Assembly (NCBI GenBank): GCA_963716135.1
Contig: OY970289.1
Location: 1,984,001 to 2,048,000 of the forward strand
Direction of reading: 5' to 3'
DNA: 64,000 bases
DNA from: CAVRAW01 sp963716135
GTDB taxonomy: Bacteria; Planctomycetota; Planctomycetia; Pirellulales; JADZDJ01
Made by a program: the position numbers and the translations under genes. The notes beneath the pieces were generated by a model that had not been told where the DNA came from, did not search any database, and worked only from the letters and a program-made list of their open reading frames with translations. Within the stretch, counting starts at the first letter, position 1, and each line of letters starts with the position of its first letter. This document shows positions 18,679 through 26,859 of the stretch, in pieces.

Positions 18679-18728
18679 GATATTTTGGTTTTGACCTTTT
18701 GATTTCTTTTCTTTTCAAGAGGTGGGGT

Positions 18729-18926
18729 ATGATTGATGCATTCGGACGCGCGATACTTCGCAACGCTTGGTGGATCGGCTGTTTGAACCTGTTGGTCGCC
18801 ACCGTCATTTTATGCTGGACGCTGTTGCTGAGTCCTCGAATGGCCCGCGCCGACGACGGCTGTGGTGAGGACGGTTGTCCGCAAAATTGCGTTTGCTGTG
18901 GAGGATCGTGCGTGCAAGTTGAATAA
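18729..18926 (+). CDS. Small exported cysteine-rich peptide (6 Cys)
   Basis: A 65-residue precursor. The ATG at 18729 is chosen over a TTG ten codons earlier because AGAGGTGGGG ends 2 bp upstream. It has a long hydrophobic export segment (CLNLLVATVILCWTLLLS) ending in RMARA. The mature peptide is only about 24 residues, with 6 cysteines (GCGEDGCPQNCVCCGGSC), similar in style to knottin-like or thiol-rich peptides. There is no sequence match to the peptides at 12.6-13.3 kb except build. Its own promoter and following hairpin suggest high, separate expression. Confidence 0.7.
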   Translation: MIDAFGRAILRNAWWIGCLNLLVATVILCWTLLLSPRMARADDGCGEDGCPQNCVCCGGSCVQVE

Positions 18927-18959
18927 AAGCCCATGAGCTCACCGGTACCTGCGGCTTTT
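18925..18959 (+). terminator. Hairpin after the 6-Cys peptide gene
   Basis: AAAAGCC (18925-18931) pairs with GGCTTTT (18953-18959), a 7 bp stem with a 21 bp loop that starts within the stop codon region. The T-run is only four bases, so it is probably a weak terminator or an attenuator/mRNA stabiliser rather than a full stop. Confidence 0.4.
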
Positions 18960-19164
18960 GGAATTCCTGCACAGTAGATGTGAAGGAATCTGACCGGTTG
19001 AATTCCCTTATTTTCCCGTCACGAATCGGAGTTCGACAGATTGGCATTAGTATTTTAGTGTGAAACTCGCCGAAAACTCGCATATTTTCATAGTTCGCCT
19101 CTGGGAAGCAAGGGAATTGCTAGTTTGCCCAAATCTTTTTCAACTATTTCGTCGGAGGTGTATA

Positions 19165-19506
19165 ATGAATCGAGTCACTTTTGCAAAAAGAAGAGGAACG
19201 GTAGCTGCGCTCCTATGTTTTGTGTTTCTTTGTGGAGTTTTAGCCGGAGACGCACGAGCCATCTGGTACGCTTGGACCTGCGATCCGACCGTAATTGGCG
19301 GTTGTCCTACGTCCTGCACCAACGAAGACCTTTGTAGACTCGGCAACACCAACCGCACATGCAATATCGGCAATCAACAGCAAGGTGGATGCGTAAGATC
19401 GTGCAACCTTCTTGGCTGTTGGTCGGCTGCCTGTGTCGGGACTTGTGATTTCGATTCGACTGGCGGTACAAATTGTTCGTGCACTGGAACGAATGTGTGC
19501 AATTAG
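19165..19506 (+). CDS. Small exported cysteine-rich peptide (13 Cys)
   Basis: A 113-residue precursor with CGGAGGTG 5-8 bp before the ATG at 19165. The signal peptide (AALLCFVFLCGVLAGDARA) ends in a good AxA site. The mature region of about 80 residues has 13 cysteines, many as CxxxC or CxC (GGCPTSC, GGCVRSC, NCSCTGTNVC). The odd number leaves one free thiol or an intermolecular bond. No family recognised. It is the second peptide in the plus-strand set and is followed by an inverted repeat before the anchored-protein gene. Confidence 0.7.
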   Translation: MNRVTFAKRRGTVAALLCFVFLCGVLAGDARAIWYAWTCDPTVIGGCPTSCTNEDLCRLGNTNRTCNIGNQQQGGCVRSCNLLGCWSAACVGTCDFDSTGGTNCSCTGTNVCN

Positions 19507-19510
19507 CCTC

Positions 19511-19555
19511 CATCCGAATGATCGACGGGTAGAAATCATCAACGTCATTCGGATG
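19511..19555 (+). promoter_or_regulatory. 11-bp stem-loop between peptide and anchored-protein genes
   Basis: CATCCGAATGA (19511-19521) and TCATTCGGATG (19545-19555) form a perfect 11 bp stem with a 23-base loop, right after the stop of the 13-Cys peptide. No T-run follows. It may damp expression of the downstream gene relative to the peptide or protect the peptide mRNA. The right arm overlaps the ATG at 19553, so it could also hide that start. Confidence 0.5.
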
Positions 19556-20749
19556 TTCTGCAATAAGAGGCTTAGCTTCGGTATCCGCATGCGCGCGATT
19601 CCAGCGCTGTTTGTATTGCGGTTAATTCTAGCCGTCGATTTCCTTCACGGCGCTACAAATCCACAGCAACTATCGCTGGAGGATTTGGTAAAAGCGCACT
19701 CGAGTGCGACGGAACTCTTGTTCTCAGCGGATTTGCACTTGGATGTATATAAATACCCGGAAGCTGAAACCGACGAAAAACAGCCGAAAAGCGATTTGCA
19801 TCCAAAATTGACACATTATTGGCGATGGTCTATCGACGGCTTACAAGAACGGATCCGTTTTTCTGACGCCGACCAACCCATCAGCGCCGACCAAAATATT
19901 AGAAACATGGGAGATGTTCTTTTGGGGCCAGTTGACGCAAAGGTCCTCCTAAATTGGGACGCAAAGCATCCTACAGAACTCTCAATACACCATCAGGGTA
20001 CGGTGAATGCATGGATTGAAAGCCGTTCGAAACTCATTCCAGGACAACGCAATCCGCGAGTTGTTTTGATGCGCTCATTCTGTATCTCTTCCTTAGAAGA
20101 AACGAGATCTTTGGCAGAACTGATTAGAGATTCCAATCACGCTGTTGTGGTTGGTTTAGTTAGAGAAGGTGAGCGCAAGCCTTGGCAAATACATGGAGAT
20201 TATCCAGTTTCCGACAAAAAATATGCCGGTAGTTCATTCGACATATTTCTTGATCCCGATGCAAATTTCAATGTGTGTAAGGTGGTTAATCATGTTCACT
20301 TTAATGGGAATGGTCAGCAAAGTGACTATGACTTCGTAGAGGAGGCAGATGGTTTTCATGACTACGGAAACGGTGTGTTCCTGCCGAAGGCGGTCGAGGT
20401 GCACCTTGATTTTGCAAAAAACAAACAACACACGCGTGTCAGTCGTACCGTCGTTGAACAAGCTGTTGTGAATACAGATCTTCCGTCTGATGCGATGGAT
20501 TTCACATTTCCGGCAGGTGTCCTCGTGAAACTTCCGGACAAAATGGCCGATGGACATCGGAAGGTGGTACTCTGGGGCAGTGGAAATCAACCTGCTCGAG
20601 AAGTTACATCTAAGGACTTTACGGGTGCTCCTGAGGCTGTTGTCCCGGACACTCCGGACTACGGAAAATACGTGCTACTCGCCGTAAGCGTCCTGCTAAT
20701 TCTCGGCATGCTTGCGCTGCGAGTTTCGCGAAAAGCTCATCGCACATAA
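19553..20749 (+). CDS. Exported, C-terminally anchored protein of the peptide locus
   Basis: A 398-residue protein. ATG 19553 or ATG 19589 are both possible; the latter begins the signal peptide proper (RAIPALFVLRLILAVDFLHGA). The central part is beta-rich (YYWRWSIDGLQERI-like strands, FDIFLDPDANFNVCKV, DYDFVEEADGFHDYGNGVFL), reminiscent of LolA-like or outer-membrane-lipoprotein-sorting folds, but I cannot name a family. A single membrane helix (YVLLAVSVLLILGMLAL) and basic tail close it. The frameshifted gene at 11328-12535 has the same build, and each sits directly after peptide genes, so it is likely a dedicated partner of the peptides. Confidence 0.7.
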   Translation: MFCNKRLSFGIRMRAIPALFVLRLILAVDFLHGATNPQQLSLEDLVKAHSSATELLFSADLHLDVYKYPEAETDEKQPKSDLHPKLTHYWRWSIDGLQERIRFSDADQPISADQNIRNMGDVLLGPVDAKVLLNWDAKHPTELSIHHQGTVNAWIESRSKLIPGQRNPRVVLMRSFCISSLEETRSLAELIRDSNHAVVVGLVREGERKPWQIHGDYPVSDKKYAGSSFDIFLDPDANFNVCKVVNHVHFNGNGQQSDYDFVEEADGFHDYGNGVFLPKAVEVHLDFAKNKQHTRVSRTVVEQAVVNTDLPSDAMDFTFPAGVLVKLPDKMADGHRKVVLWGSGNQPAREVTSKDFTGAPEAVVPDTPDYGKYVLLAVSVLLILGMLALRVSRKAHRT

Positions 20750-20761
20750 GAATGTCGTTGT

Positions 20762-21898
20762 ATGCCTTTGCGATCAAAAGTTTATTTGACTGGCGCAGTT
20801 TTCCTCGCCGGTATCTGTCTGACATTGGTATATCAGAGGCTAAATGCGAACCTGAGAGTCGTATTGGAGCCTTCGATTGTTGAGCTGGTCGAGCAGCCGG
20901 TTACGAACAAACAACTAAATGTCGATTTTGTCTTGACGAACCTAAGCAACCGGGACGTCTTTGTTCAACGAGCGGGAACATCCTGTGGATGCGTCTCGCT
21001 AGTCACCCGCAATATGGCGACTTTGAAGTCACCAATATTAATGAAAGCCGGGGAGATAATGCCATGGCGAGCGATAGTATCAACCGACGGCCGAGTCGGT
21101 GAGGACATCCAGCAAGTCTATTTCGATGTCGTAGATGGTAGCGGTAAGGAAAAACGATTAATCGGAACCATCAGGTTGAACGTGAGAGAAGGGTGGATCG
21201 CTAACCCATATACGGTCGAATTCCGAGGCGTCGAATTAGGCAAGAAATATGAACGCCTGATTCAAATCCTAAATGTCAATGGTCCATCCGATACTGTGAT
21301 CGATCGGGTCGAGAATTCCGACAATGACGACCTTCGAGTAACTCTACTGCCGATTGAGACAACCGTTTATAGTGGTGAAAGTTTGGGCGACAACGAACAA
21401 AACAGTTCCACCTTGAATTTAGGTAAAAACATCGGGTCATTGAAGGTCGAATTGGCACCTAGTGAAAAACGGTCTGAATCGGCCCGTCAAGAAAGTCTAA
21501 TAGTCTATTCTAAAGACGATCGACTTCCGCCATTGCGCATTCAAGTAAATATCGCCTTCCAACCACCAAGTCACCGTTTGATACCGGAAAGACTTGTTGT
21601 CCAGTTGCCTTCATTTCCGGTACTTGAACGGCATATACATTGCGTTTTCGCCTCCACAGTCACTTCTCTGTCTTTGGCGGAAAAACCAAGCTTCACGGAA
21701 GTGACTTTCCGCGACCCTGTAGGAAATGCTCAAGAGATCGAAATCAAAATACACTGCGATGATCTCAAAGCTGGTGATTACGCGATCCGTTTTCGAATTG
21801 TTGATGATTCATCAAAGCAGTTGACGTTGCCAATTCACGTTTTCAATCGCGGCGATGCCAAATTGCCAGCAACCGCCCGAGATGGTTACACTGGCTAG
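20762..21898 (+). CDS. DUF1573-type periplasmic protein
   Basis: A 378-residue protein with an N-terminal hydrophobic anchor (VYLTGAVFLAGICLTLVYQ), then a DUF1573-type Ig-like domain: LNVDFVLTNLSNRDVFVQ, then the hallmark TSCGCVSL around residue 80. A second beta-rich region follows (residues 150-360). DUF1573 proteins are secreted Ig-like proteins common in planctomycetes and Bacteroidetes; the CGC pair could bind metal or form mixed disulfides. It starts 12 bp after the anchored-protein gene, in the same operon as the cysteine-rich peptides. Confidence 0.8.
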   Translation: MPLRSKVYLTGAVFLAGICLTLVYQRLNANLRVVLEPSIVELVEQPVTNKQLNVDFVLTNLSNRDVFVQRAGTSCGCVSLVTRNMATLKSPILMKAGEIMPWRAIVSTDGRVGEDIQQVYFDVVDGSGKEKRLIGTIRLNVREGWIANPYTVEFRGVELGKKYERLIQILNVNGPSDTVIDRVENSDNDDLRVTLLPIETTVYSGESLGDNEQNSSTLNLGKNIGSLKVELAPSEKRSESARQESLIVYSKDDRLPPLRIQVNIAFQPPSHRLIPERLVVQLPSFPVLERHIHCVFASTVTSLSLAEKPSFTEVTFRDPVGNAQEIEIKIHCDDLKAGDYAIRFRIVDDSSKQLTLPIHVFNRGDAKLPATARDGYTG

Positions 21899-22219
21899 GA
21901 CTCGACATTCCGAGCATGAAAAGTCTATGCCTGCATGTCGGAACGGAGCCCGATGTTGAGCTTGGAGCAAAGTGATGCGGCATTGCAGAACAATACGACC
22001 TGGAACGGCAACGTTACTTTAGCTCTTGGAAAGTATGGCCATTCGGTCCTCTCATGGGTTCACAATCCGCTGGCCTTACGACGTGAGGAGAAAGTAGTAA
22101 TGCCAGTTTTGATTGTAGTTACCTGTCGCTTTTGGCGGCGTTGTGACCTTAGCGACCATTGAACCTCGCCGATTCCTAGATATTTGAAATATAGAATCTC
22201 GCCGATAGGGCTTTCAACA
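21899..22219. other. Gap without a convincing gene
   Basis: About 320 bp between two DUF1573 genes. A 75-codon plus-strand frame (21935-22162) has no signal, domain or good ribosome binding site. It could hold a promoter for the last two genes; nothing clear was seen. Confidence 0.4.
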
Positions 22220-22930
22220 ATGTCTCGAGATAGTCTCTTCCGCCTAACGTGGCTCGCGGTGACAGTCGCATTGTTCCTTTCCGCGGTTCGCGAAGCGTTT
22301 GTCTGGGGGGCGAGGCATCGCGATATCCTCACATGCGCCCAACCGAATTTTCAATTTGGCGCTGTGGAATCACGAGAAACAATCGTTCACAGCTTCGAGG
22401 TGAAAAACAATTCCAATCATCCCATCGAGATCACTGCGGCACCCGGCTGCTCGGCATGTATTGAAATAACGCTGGATCGCAACCGACTAGCAGCCTACGA
22501 ATCCGCGAGAGTACAATGCGAACTTGATCTACGACGGTTCAAAGGCAAGGTTCGCAAAAGCATCCTCGTTCAATCTGCTAATGACACGGATGCGCCAGGC
22601 GGAAAACTTGCCCTAAGAATTGAAGGCGAAGCGATTGCATCAATCGCTCCGGCCCCCGCGGAAATATCACTTAAGCAGGCCGAGGTCAGGCCTGAACGAA
22701 TTGTGGAGATCAACTTGCAATCGCAGCGCCCCGATGAGCAATTCAAGATCATGGAAGTTGTCCCAGCGACGAAAAATTGGGTGGCAGAGGCAATTGCCGC
22801 GTCGGAGCCGAGCTGTCGGCAGAGTTGCAAGCTGCGTTGTGTCGATCCTGCCCCATGTAAATCCTACGTCAAAATTAAGACCGATGCCGACTGGGCTTCC
22901 GAAGTAATCGTTCCGCTAAGAGTCTTTTGA
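22220..22930 (+). CDS. Second DUF1573-type periplasmic protein
   Basis: A 236-residue protein. ATG 22220 is chosen because it starts the export segment (FRLTWLAVTVALFLSAVREA); a TTG twelve codons upstream is less likely. The Ig-like domain shows NFQFGAVESRETIVHSFEVK then AAPGCSACIEIT, a variant of the DUF1573 TSCGC box with CxxC spacing. The C-terminal part has a second cysteine group (PSCRQSCKLRC, APCKSYVK). The raised cysteine content fits the locus theme of thiol chemistry in the periplasm. Confidence 0.75.
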   Translation: MSRDSLFRLTWLAVTVALFLSAVREAFVWGARHRDILTCAQPNFQFGAVESRETIVHSFEVKNNSNHPIEITAAPGCSACIEITLDRNRLAAYESARVQCELDLRRFKGKVRKSILVQSANDTDAPGGKLALRIEGEAIASIAPAPAEISLKQAEVRPERIVEINLQSQRPDEQFKIMEVVPATKNWVAEAIAASEPSCRQSCKLRCVDPAPCKSYVKIKTDADWASEVIVPLRVF

Positions 22931-22945
22931 TTGACCTTCTAACAA

Positions 22946-23995
22946 GTGACACGGCGCATCTGCGCCAAAACAAATCGAGAAAACGAAGTGGAAAATGAAT
23001 CGGCAACGATCTTGACGCGGTCAACCTCGCTAACACCTGACGCGTTCGAAGACTCGGCATCTGTTTCTTACGGCTTCAATATAGTTCGACTCGCTTTGGG
23101 CCTCCTTCTCATTTCCGCGGCCGTACTCAAAGGGTATCAATTAGCCAACGAACCAGTTGCTGAAGAAAGTCTGTTTACCTCTCGGTGGTTTTTGATCCTC
23201 TGGGTCGAATGTGAGATCGCGCTGGGAGTGTGGCTACTTTCAGGGAGGTACCCGCAACTTGCTCGCCGGGTTGCCATTTTCTGCTTTGCCACTTTCGCTT
23301 GTGTTGCCTTCTACCGCGCATGGAGCGGTGCAGCGTCCTGCGGTTGTTTCGGCAAAATAATGGTCAACCCCTGGTGGACGCTTGGAATTGATATCGTAGC
23401 GCTTGCATCGCTTGCGAGCTGCCGCGCCAGTGATAGCGAGCAGAAACCGCGCGTCCCTGCACGGGTTTTGGTCGCGACAACCTTGCTGATCGGTGGAATA
23501 GGTGCATGGTGGATGGCAACTTTCGCGCCGACTCGCTTGTCCGCGGAGGGAGATTTCTTGGGAAATGGCAATCTCGTCGTGCTTGAACCAGAACGATGGG
23601 TCGGCAAGTCGTTTCCTTTATCCAACTACATGGACATTGGTGATGACGTTAAAAAAGGGATGTGGAGAATTGTTCTTTATCACTACGACTGCCCAAAGTG
23701 TCAGGCCCTTGTGACGCAGTACGAAGAGTCGAAAGAAATAAACGTGGACCATGCCGATATCCGCCGCATCGCTTTGGTTGAAATGCCGCCCTACGATCCG
23801 ACCACGACCACCTATTTCCGTGGTCCCGCGCAGCAGCTCTCACGCGGTAGACTGGACGATAACAGAGAATGGTTCGTGACCGCTCCAATAGAGATCGATA
23901 TCGATGAAGGGATTGTAACGGGCGTGAACACAGAACCGACACGCGCCGGAGACAGATTTGTTCCCGGTACCGAAGCTGTCACGAAGTCTTATTGA
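22946..23995 (+). CDS. MauE/DoxX membrane domain fused to thioredoxin-like domain
   Basis: A 349-residue protein (GTG start; GTG at 22988 is an alternative). Residues 45-165 form a four-helix MauE/DoxX domain with the motif SCGCFGKI. A further helix follows (about 180-196), then a thioredoxin-like domain with the redox pair CPKC in VLYHYDCPKCQALV (about residue 252). The build is that of a membrane thiol reductase or oxidase delivering electrons to the periplasm. It ends the plus-strand operon of cysteine-rich peptides and DUF1573 proteins and is the counterpart of the MauE-like gene at 9768-10253. It probably sets the disulfide state of the peptides. Confidence 0.85.
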   Translation: MTRRICAKTNRENEVENESATILTRSTSLTPDAFEDSASVSYGFNIVRLALGLLLISAAVLKGYQLANEPVAEESLFTSRWFLILWVECEIALGVWLLSGRYPQLARRVAIFCFATFACVAFYRAWSGAASCGCFGKIMVNPWWTLGIDIVALASLASCRASDSEQKPRVPARVLVATTLLIGGIGAWWMATFAPTRLSAEGDFLGNGNLVVLEPERWVGKSFPLSNYMDIGDDVKKGMWRIVLYHYDCPKCQALVTQYEESKEINVDHADIRRIALVEMPPYDPTTTTYFRGPAQQLSRGRLDDNREWFVTAPIEIDIDEGIVTGVNTEPTRAGDRFVPGTEAVTKSY

Positions 23996-24069
23996 TCTAC
24001 CCACCTCCGCGATTTCGGCGCCAACTTCTCAGCGCACGAGGATCACCCAAAGGTAATCGGACCAGCCGA

Positions 24070-24597
24070 TTAGCGAAAACTTTCCGATCGCTGTTCGATT
24101 CCAGTTGGCAACTCAATACGGCGTTTCGCGGCTTTCAATTCATACGCAACTCCCGGACTGATTTTTCCATCAGGCAATGCTCGGAAAGCGACGGCATCCG
24201 CGCCAGCGGCAAGCTTACGAAAGAATTCCATGTTCTTGTTGCTTTTGTATTCCGGATCGTTTGGATTGATCACTTTGAATCCCAAAGTTTCCAGCAGCTG
24301 AATATCCTCGATTTCCTGTGGCGTTCCGTACGATGACATGGGGTGAGCATAGTAGCAGGTAAGCGATCGACGAGACGGCGCGTGTGCAGCTTCTTCAATA
24401 GGGTGTTCCCGAACTCGGTTTTGCCATAGTTGGACTGGCAAGATCAAGGCAGCACCGGCGGCGAACGCGACGAAGCCTGAAACGCCAATTCGTGAAGCAA
24501 TCGCGACAACTAATTGCGCGGCGCTCCGGACCGGCATTAACAGTGCGTTTATGCGTCGGTCGTGCTCAGAGCATTCAAATCTATCGAATTGTGACAT
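24070..24597 (-). CDS. Membrane-anchored nucleoside 2-deoxyribosyltransferase-like protein
   Basis: A 175-residue protein with one N-terminal membrane helix (VSGFVAFAAGAALILPV) and a cytoplasmic-type Rossmann-like domain beginning CYYAHPMSSYGTPQEIEDI, then GFKVINPNDPEY and ADAVAFRALPDGKISPGVAYE. These blocks resemble the nucleoside 2-deoxyribosyltransferase / DUF4406-like superfamily, whose members cleave or act on nucleoside N-glycosidic bonds; the Glu at the end of GVAYE fits the catalytic position. The membrane anchor is unusual for that family. It is convergent with the MauE-Trx gene and stands at the left edge of the mobile region. Confidence 0.6.
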   Translation of the reverse strand: MSQFDRFECSEHDRRINALLMPVRSAAQLVVAIASRIGVSGFVAFAAGAALILPVQLWQNRVREHPIEEAAHAPSRRSLTCYYAHPMSSYGTPQEIEDIQLLETLGFKVINPNDPEYKSNKNMEFFRKLAAGADAVAFRALPDGKISPGVAYELKAAKRRIELPTGIEQRSESFR

Positions 24598-25427
24598 ACA
24601 ATGGCTCCATCTGCTCGAAAACGACGCGCCGATTGAGAATCAAGTGTGCAAGCCAAATCGACACTAATTCAATACCTTTGCCTAGCATCGCGAGCGTTGT
24701 TTTCCAGATGCTCGGCTGCGCCACTCGTTGGGCTCGTGTCAACGGTTCATTTAAGTTCGTGTGAGTTCTGGCGGCCGGAACTCGACTTGGTGTCATTAGC
24801 GCTCGATTTTCTAACGCTTCGTGGTTGTTGGCAAGTGCGTGCCTCCATCCGCGTCGGCATTTTACGGATATCATCATCCCCAGCGCCACGGCGTCAAGCA
24901 TGTTCTGGTGGAAGCGTTCTTTCCAAGCCCGGTCCTGTGTCAAGTAAACCTTAAGTTCAGGAAAACTTGGCCGCCAATGACCAGGCGTAGTCACCATTTC
25001 TATTCGGCGCGGCCAAGCTCGTGTCCAGTTCGGAGACCATCGACTGAAAACGGACCCCAAGATCATTCGGAGCTTGGGACACTTCTGCCGAAAAGGTGAT
25101 TTCAGATAGACGGGCCAAGCGCGCGAATCTCGGTTCTTGATTTCTAATTCCGGAAACGAAAGCCTGCGTCGATTGCACTGGATATCTGTACCGAACCAAT
25201 GTCGCTTATTAGGTAGTGTGCCGTTACTGGTAAAAGCCAGCCGGCGGCCGCGATTGTCGGCCGCGTCAAACCTGCTCGATTGGCGCCGCATGTCGCATTG
25301 ACCAGCGTTGCGGCGCTCTGCCGCCCTACAATTTCTCAATTGCTGCAGGCTAGTAAGCATGGCTCCCGAAAACCGTGACGTGTTGCCTGCTAGCTGATGC
25401 TGGTTAGCGGCGCTTGCTCAGCCACCT
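24598..25427. other. Region with unclear coding status
   Basis: A 259-codon minus-strand frame (24581-25360) covers this region, but it is Arg-rich, has no recognised domain and a weak start, and another minus frame (24957-25199) looks equally protein-like. The end of the long frame overlaps the deoxyribosyltransferase-like gene by 17 bp. It may be a decayed gene; I do not call a product. Confidence 0.3.
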
Positions 25428-25652
25428 TTAATAGCCTTTTCGTTCGGGCCAAATTCGGTTGACAGCGCTCGCGAGCTCGGCTTTTTTCACTGCACGATCA
25501 AAAACGGCTTTGAGAAAGCGTTGCTGCTCGTCAGGGTCGGGGAAGTTCTGATGCGCGAATTGTTTCAACGCCTGGATGTCGCGACTTGGATTTTGCGACA
25601 GGAAGGTATTGACTGCTTGGTTAATCTCATCTGGGACATACGACGTACTCAC
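25428..25652 (-). CDS. Small hypothetical protein
   Basis: A 74-residue soluble protein. GTG at 25652 is chosen because AAAGGAG lies 6 bp upstream; the longer TTG frame lacks one. The sequence (VPDEINQAVNTFLSQNPSRD, QRFLKAVFDRAVKKAELASA) looks helical, like a small all-alpha regulator or antitoxin-like protein, but no family is recognised. No partner toxin is seen next to it. Confidence 0.55.
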   Translation of the reverse strand: MSTSYVPDEINQAVNTFLSQNPSRDIQALKQFAHQNFPDPDEQQRFLKAVFDRAVKKAELASAVNRIWPERKGY

Positions 25653-25999
25653 CTCAATCTCCTTTAGAGTTGGGTCTGTATAAATGATCGGCAAATGTGA
25701 TCTTGATCCGAATTACTTTTTGAGACTTGCCGGCATCTTCTGCTGGCGACAATTGCGCTGAAGAAAACGATCGCGCAACAAGAACAGTCTTTTTCGGCAA
25801 CACCCCTGCTCTGCTACGTTGGCTGTCACTGGCACCACCCGGCTTCCATTAGGCCGCACCAGGCGACAGTCATCGAATGCGATCACAGTGGTAACGCTCG
25901 TGACCAAACGAGCGTCTCTCCGCCTGCTGCATACCAACAGCGTGGGCGGAGCACGGAGTTTCGGGAAATGTCAGAGCGCTTCCCGGACACGTGATGTTC

Positions 26000-26048
26000 G
26001 TGTCGTGTGTGTGTCGTGTGTCGTGTGTCGTGTGTCGTGTGTTTGTCG
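26000..26048. repeat. GTGTCGT microsatellite
   Basis: A run of roughly seven-base units built on TGTGTCG, with slightly varied copies (GTGTCGTGTGTGTGTCG then three TGTGTCG units). Such tracts are prone to slippage. It lies in non-coding DNA upstream of the recombinase. Confidence 0.8.
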
Positions 26049-26654
26049 TTTCGATTTCTACCTCTTTATTCAGAAGCAACGTGCCTTGGAAAACACGAAG
26101 CCAATGACGGCAGCCTACCGCGAGTGAACTGCTCTCAACAGTAAACTCAGGCCGAGTGCGCGGCGACAGTCTATCGCTAGCGGCTCGTAGGAAAGGAAAG
26201 TTTCATGGTCATGCTCAGGTCACCACGGCGGGCTAAGCACCGGAAGCCCGACGTGAAGCAGCGGCATATCAAAACCGCTACAAGACAGTCGAGCCAGACA
26301 GACTTGGTCGCAGCCAAGTCGATTGCGAGTCTGGCAAAACGGTCTCCGGTGCATACGTCAGTCGGTACGAGTACGTCGATCCGTTCTGCACTAAGTTCTT
26401 CACCACGTTCCACTACATGCCACTGGGACATGGTGCTGGATCACATCGGGAAACGCGCAACTTCGCGAGACCACATACTCAATTGGCTCGCGGGTATGCT
26501 CGATCCCGATCTACCACAGAACGGCTTGTTGCTGATTTAGTTTGCGGCAGCCATTTCTTTCCTAGCTAAGAAAGATTGAATCTGAATTAGATTTGGCCAA
26601 GGGTCATCAATCCTAGCCAGGTTTCAAACCTTCTGAATTAGAATTCGCCAGGTG

Positions 26655-26684
26655 TCGACGCAATCATATCTAGGATTGCGTCGA
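26655..26684. repeat. 11-8-11 inverted repeat, candidate recombination site
   Basis: TCGACGCAATC (26655-26665) and GATTGCGTCGA (26674-26684) are perfect 11 bp arms separated by an 8 bp asymmetric core (ATATCTAG). This is the layout of tyrosine-recombinase crossover sites (dif 11-6-11, loxP 13-8-13). It lies 175 bp before a tyrosine recombinase gene. No T-run follows, so a terminator is less likely. Confidence 0.5.
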
Positions 26685-26859
26685 TAATATGCCAAATTCG
26701 TTGCATCTCGCACCGTGCGCTACACGGCGCATATTCTCGCGCAAAGAATATCGTTTCTCCTTGATGCCCGCATTACCGGCAATCACGCTAGCAATAGAGT
26801 GTCACTTTGTCCCTTATGCGTAATTGTCCCGTCACGAGCACCCTGGAGACTACACCTCG

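Larger units (their letters stand above)
25653..26859. other. Mostly non-coding stretch before the recombinase gene
   Basis: About 1.2 kb with a microsatellite (26000-26048) and inverted and direct repeats (26550-26690). A 111-codon plus frame at 26205-26540 has a plausible AAGGAAAG site but a low-complexity Ser/Thr/Arg composition, and a minus frame overlaps it (26177-26431); neither is accepted. The stretch probably represents the edge of an integrated element. Confidence 0.45.

Noticed and set aside
21935..22162. 75-codon plus-strand frame between DUF1573 genes
   Set aside because: No export signal or cysteines, unlike the true small genes of this locus, and no ribosome binding site.
24581..25360. 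259-codon minus-strand open frame
   Set aside because: Arg-rich, no domain, weak start and a competing frame over the same bases; described as unclear region only.
26000..26048. Possible CRISPR-like repeat
   Set aside because: Units are seven bases with no spacers; it is a microsatellite. No CRISPR array was found in the window.
26177..26540. Overlapping plus (26205-26540) and minus (26177-26431) frames
   Set aside because: Both low in protein-like features; cannot both be real and neither is recognised.
26655..26684. Inverted repeat as an intrinsic terminator
   Set aside because: No T-run follows on either strand; a recombination site fits the layout better.
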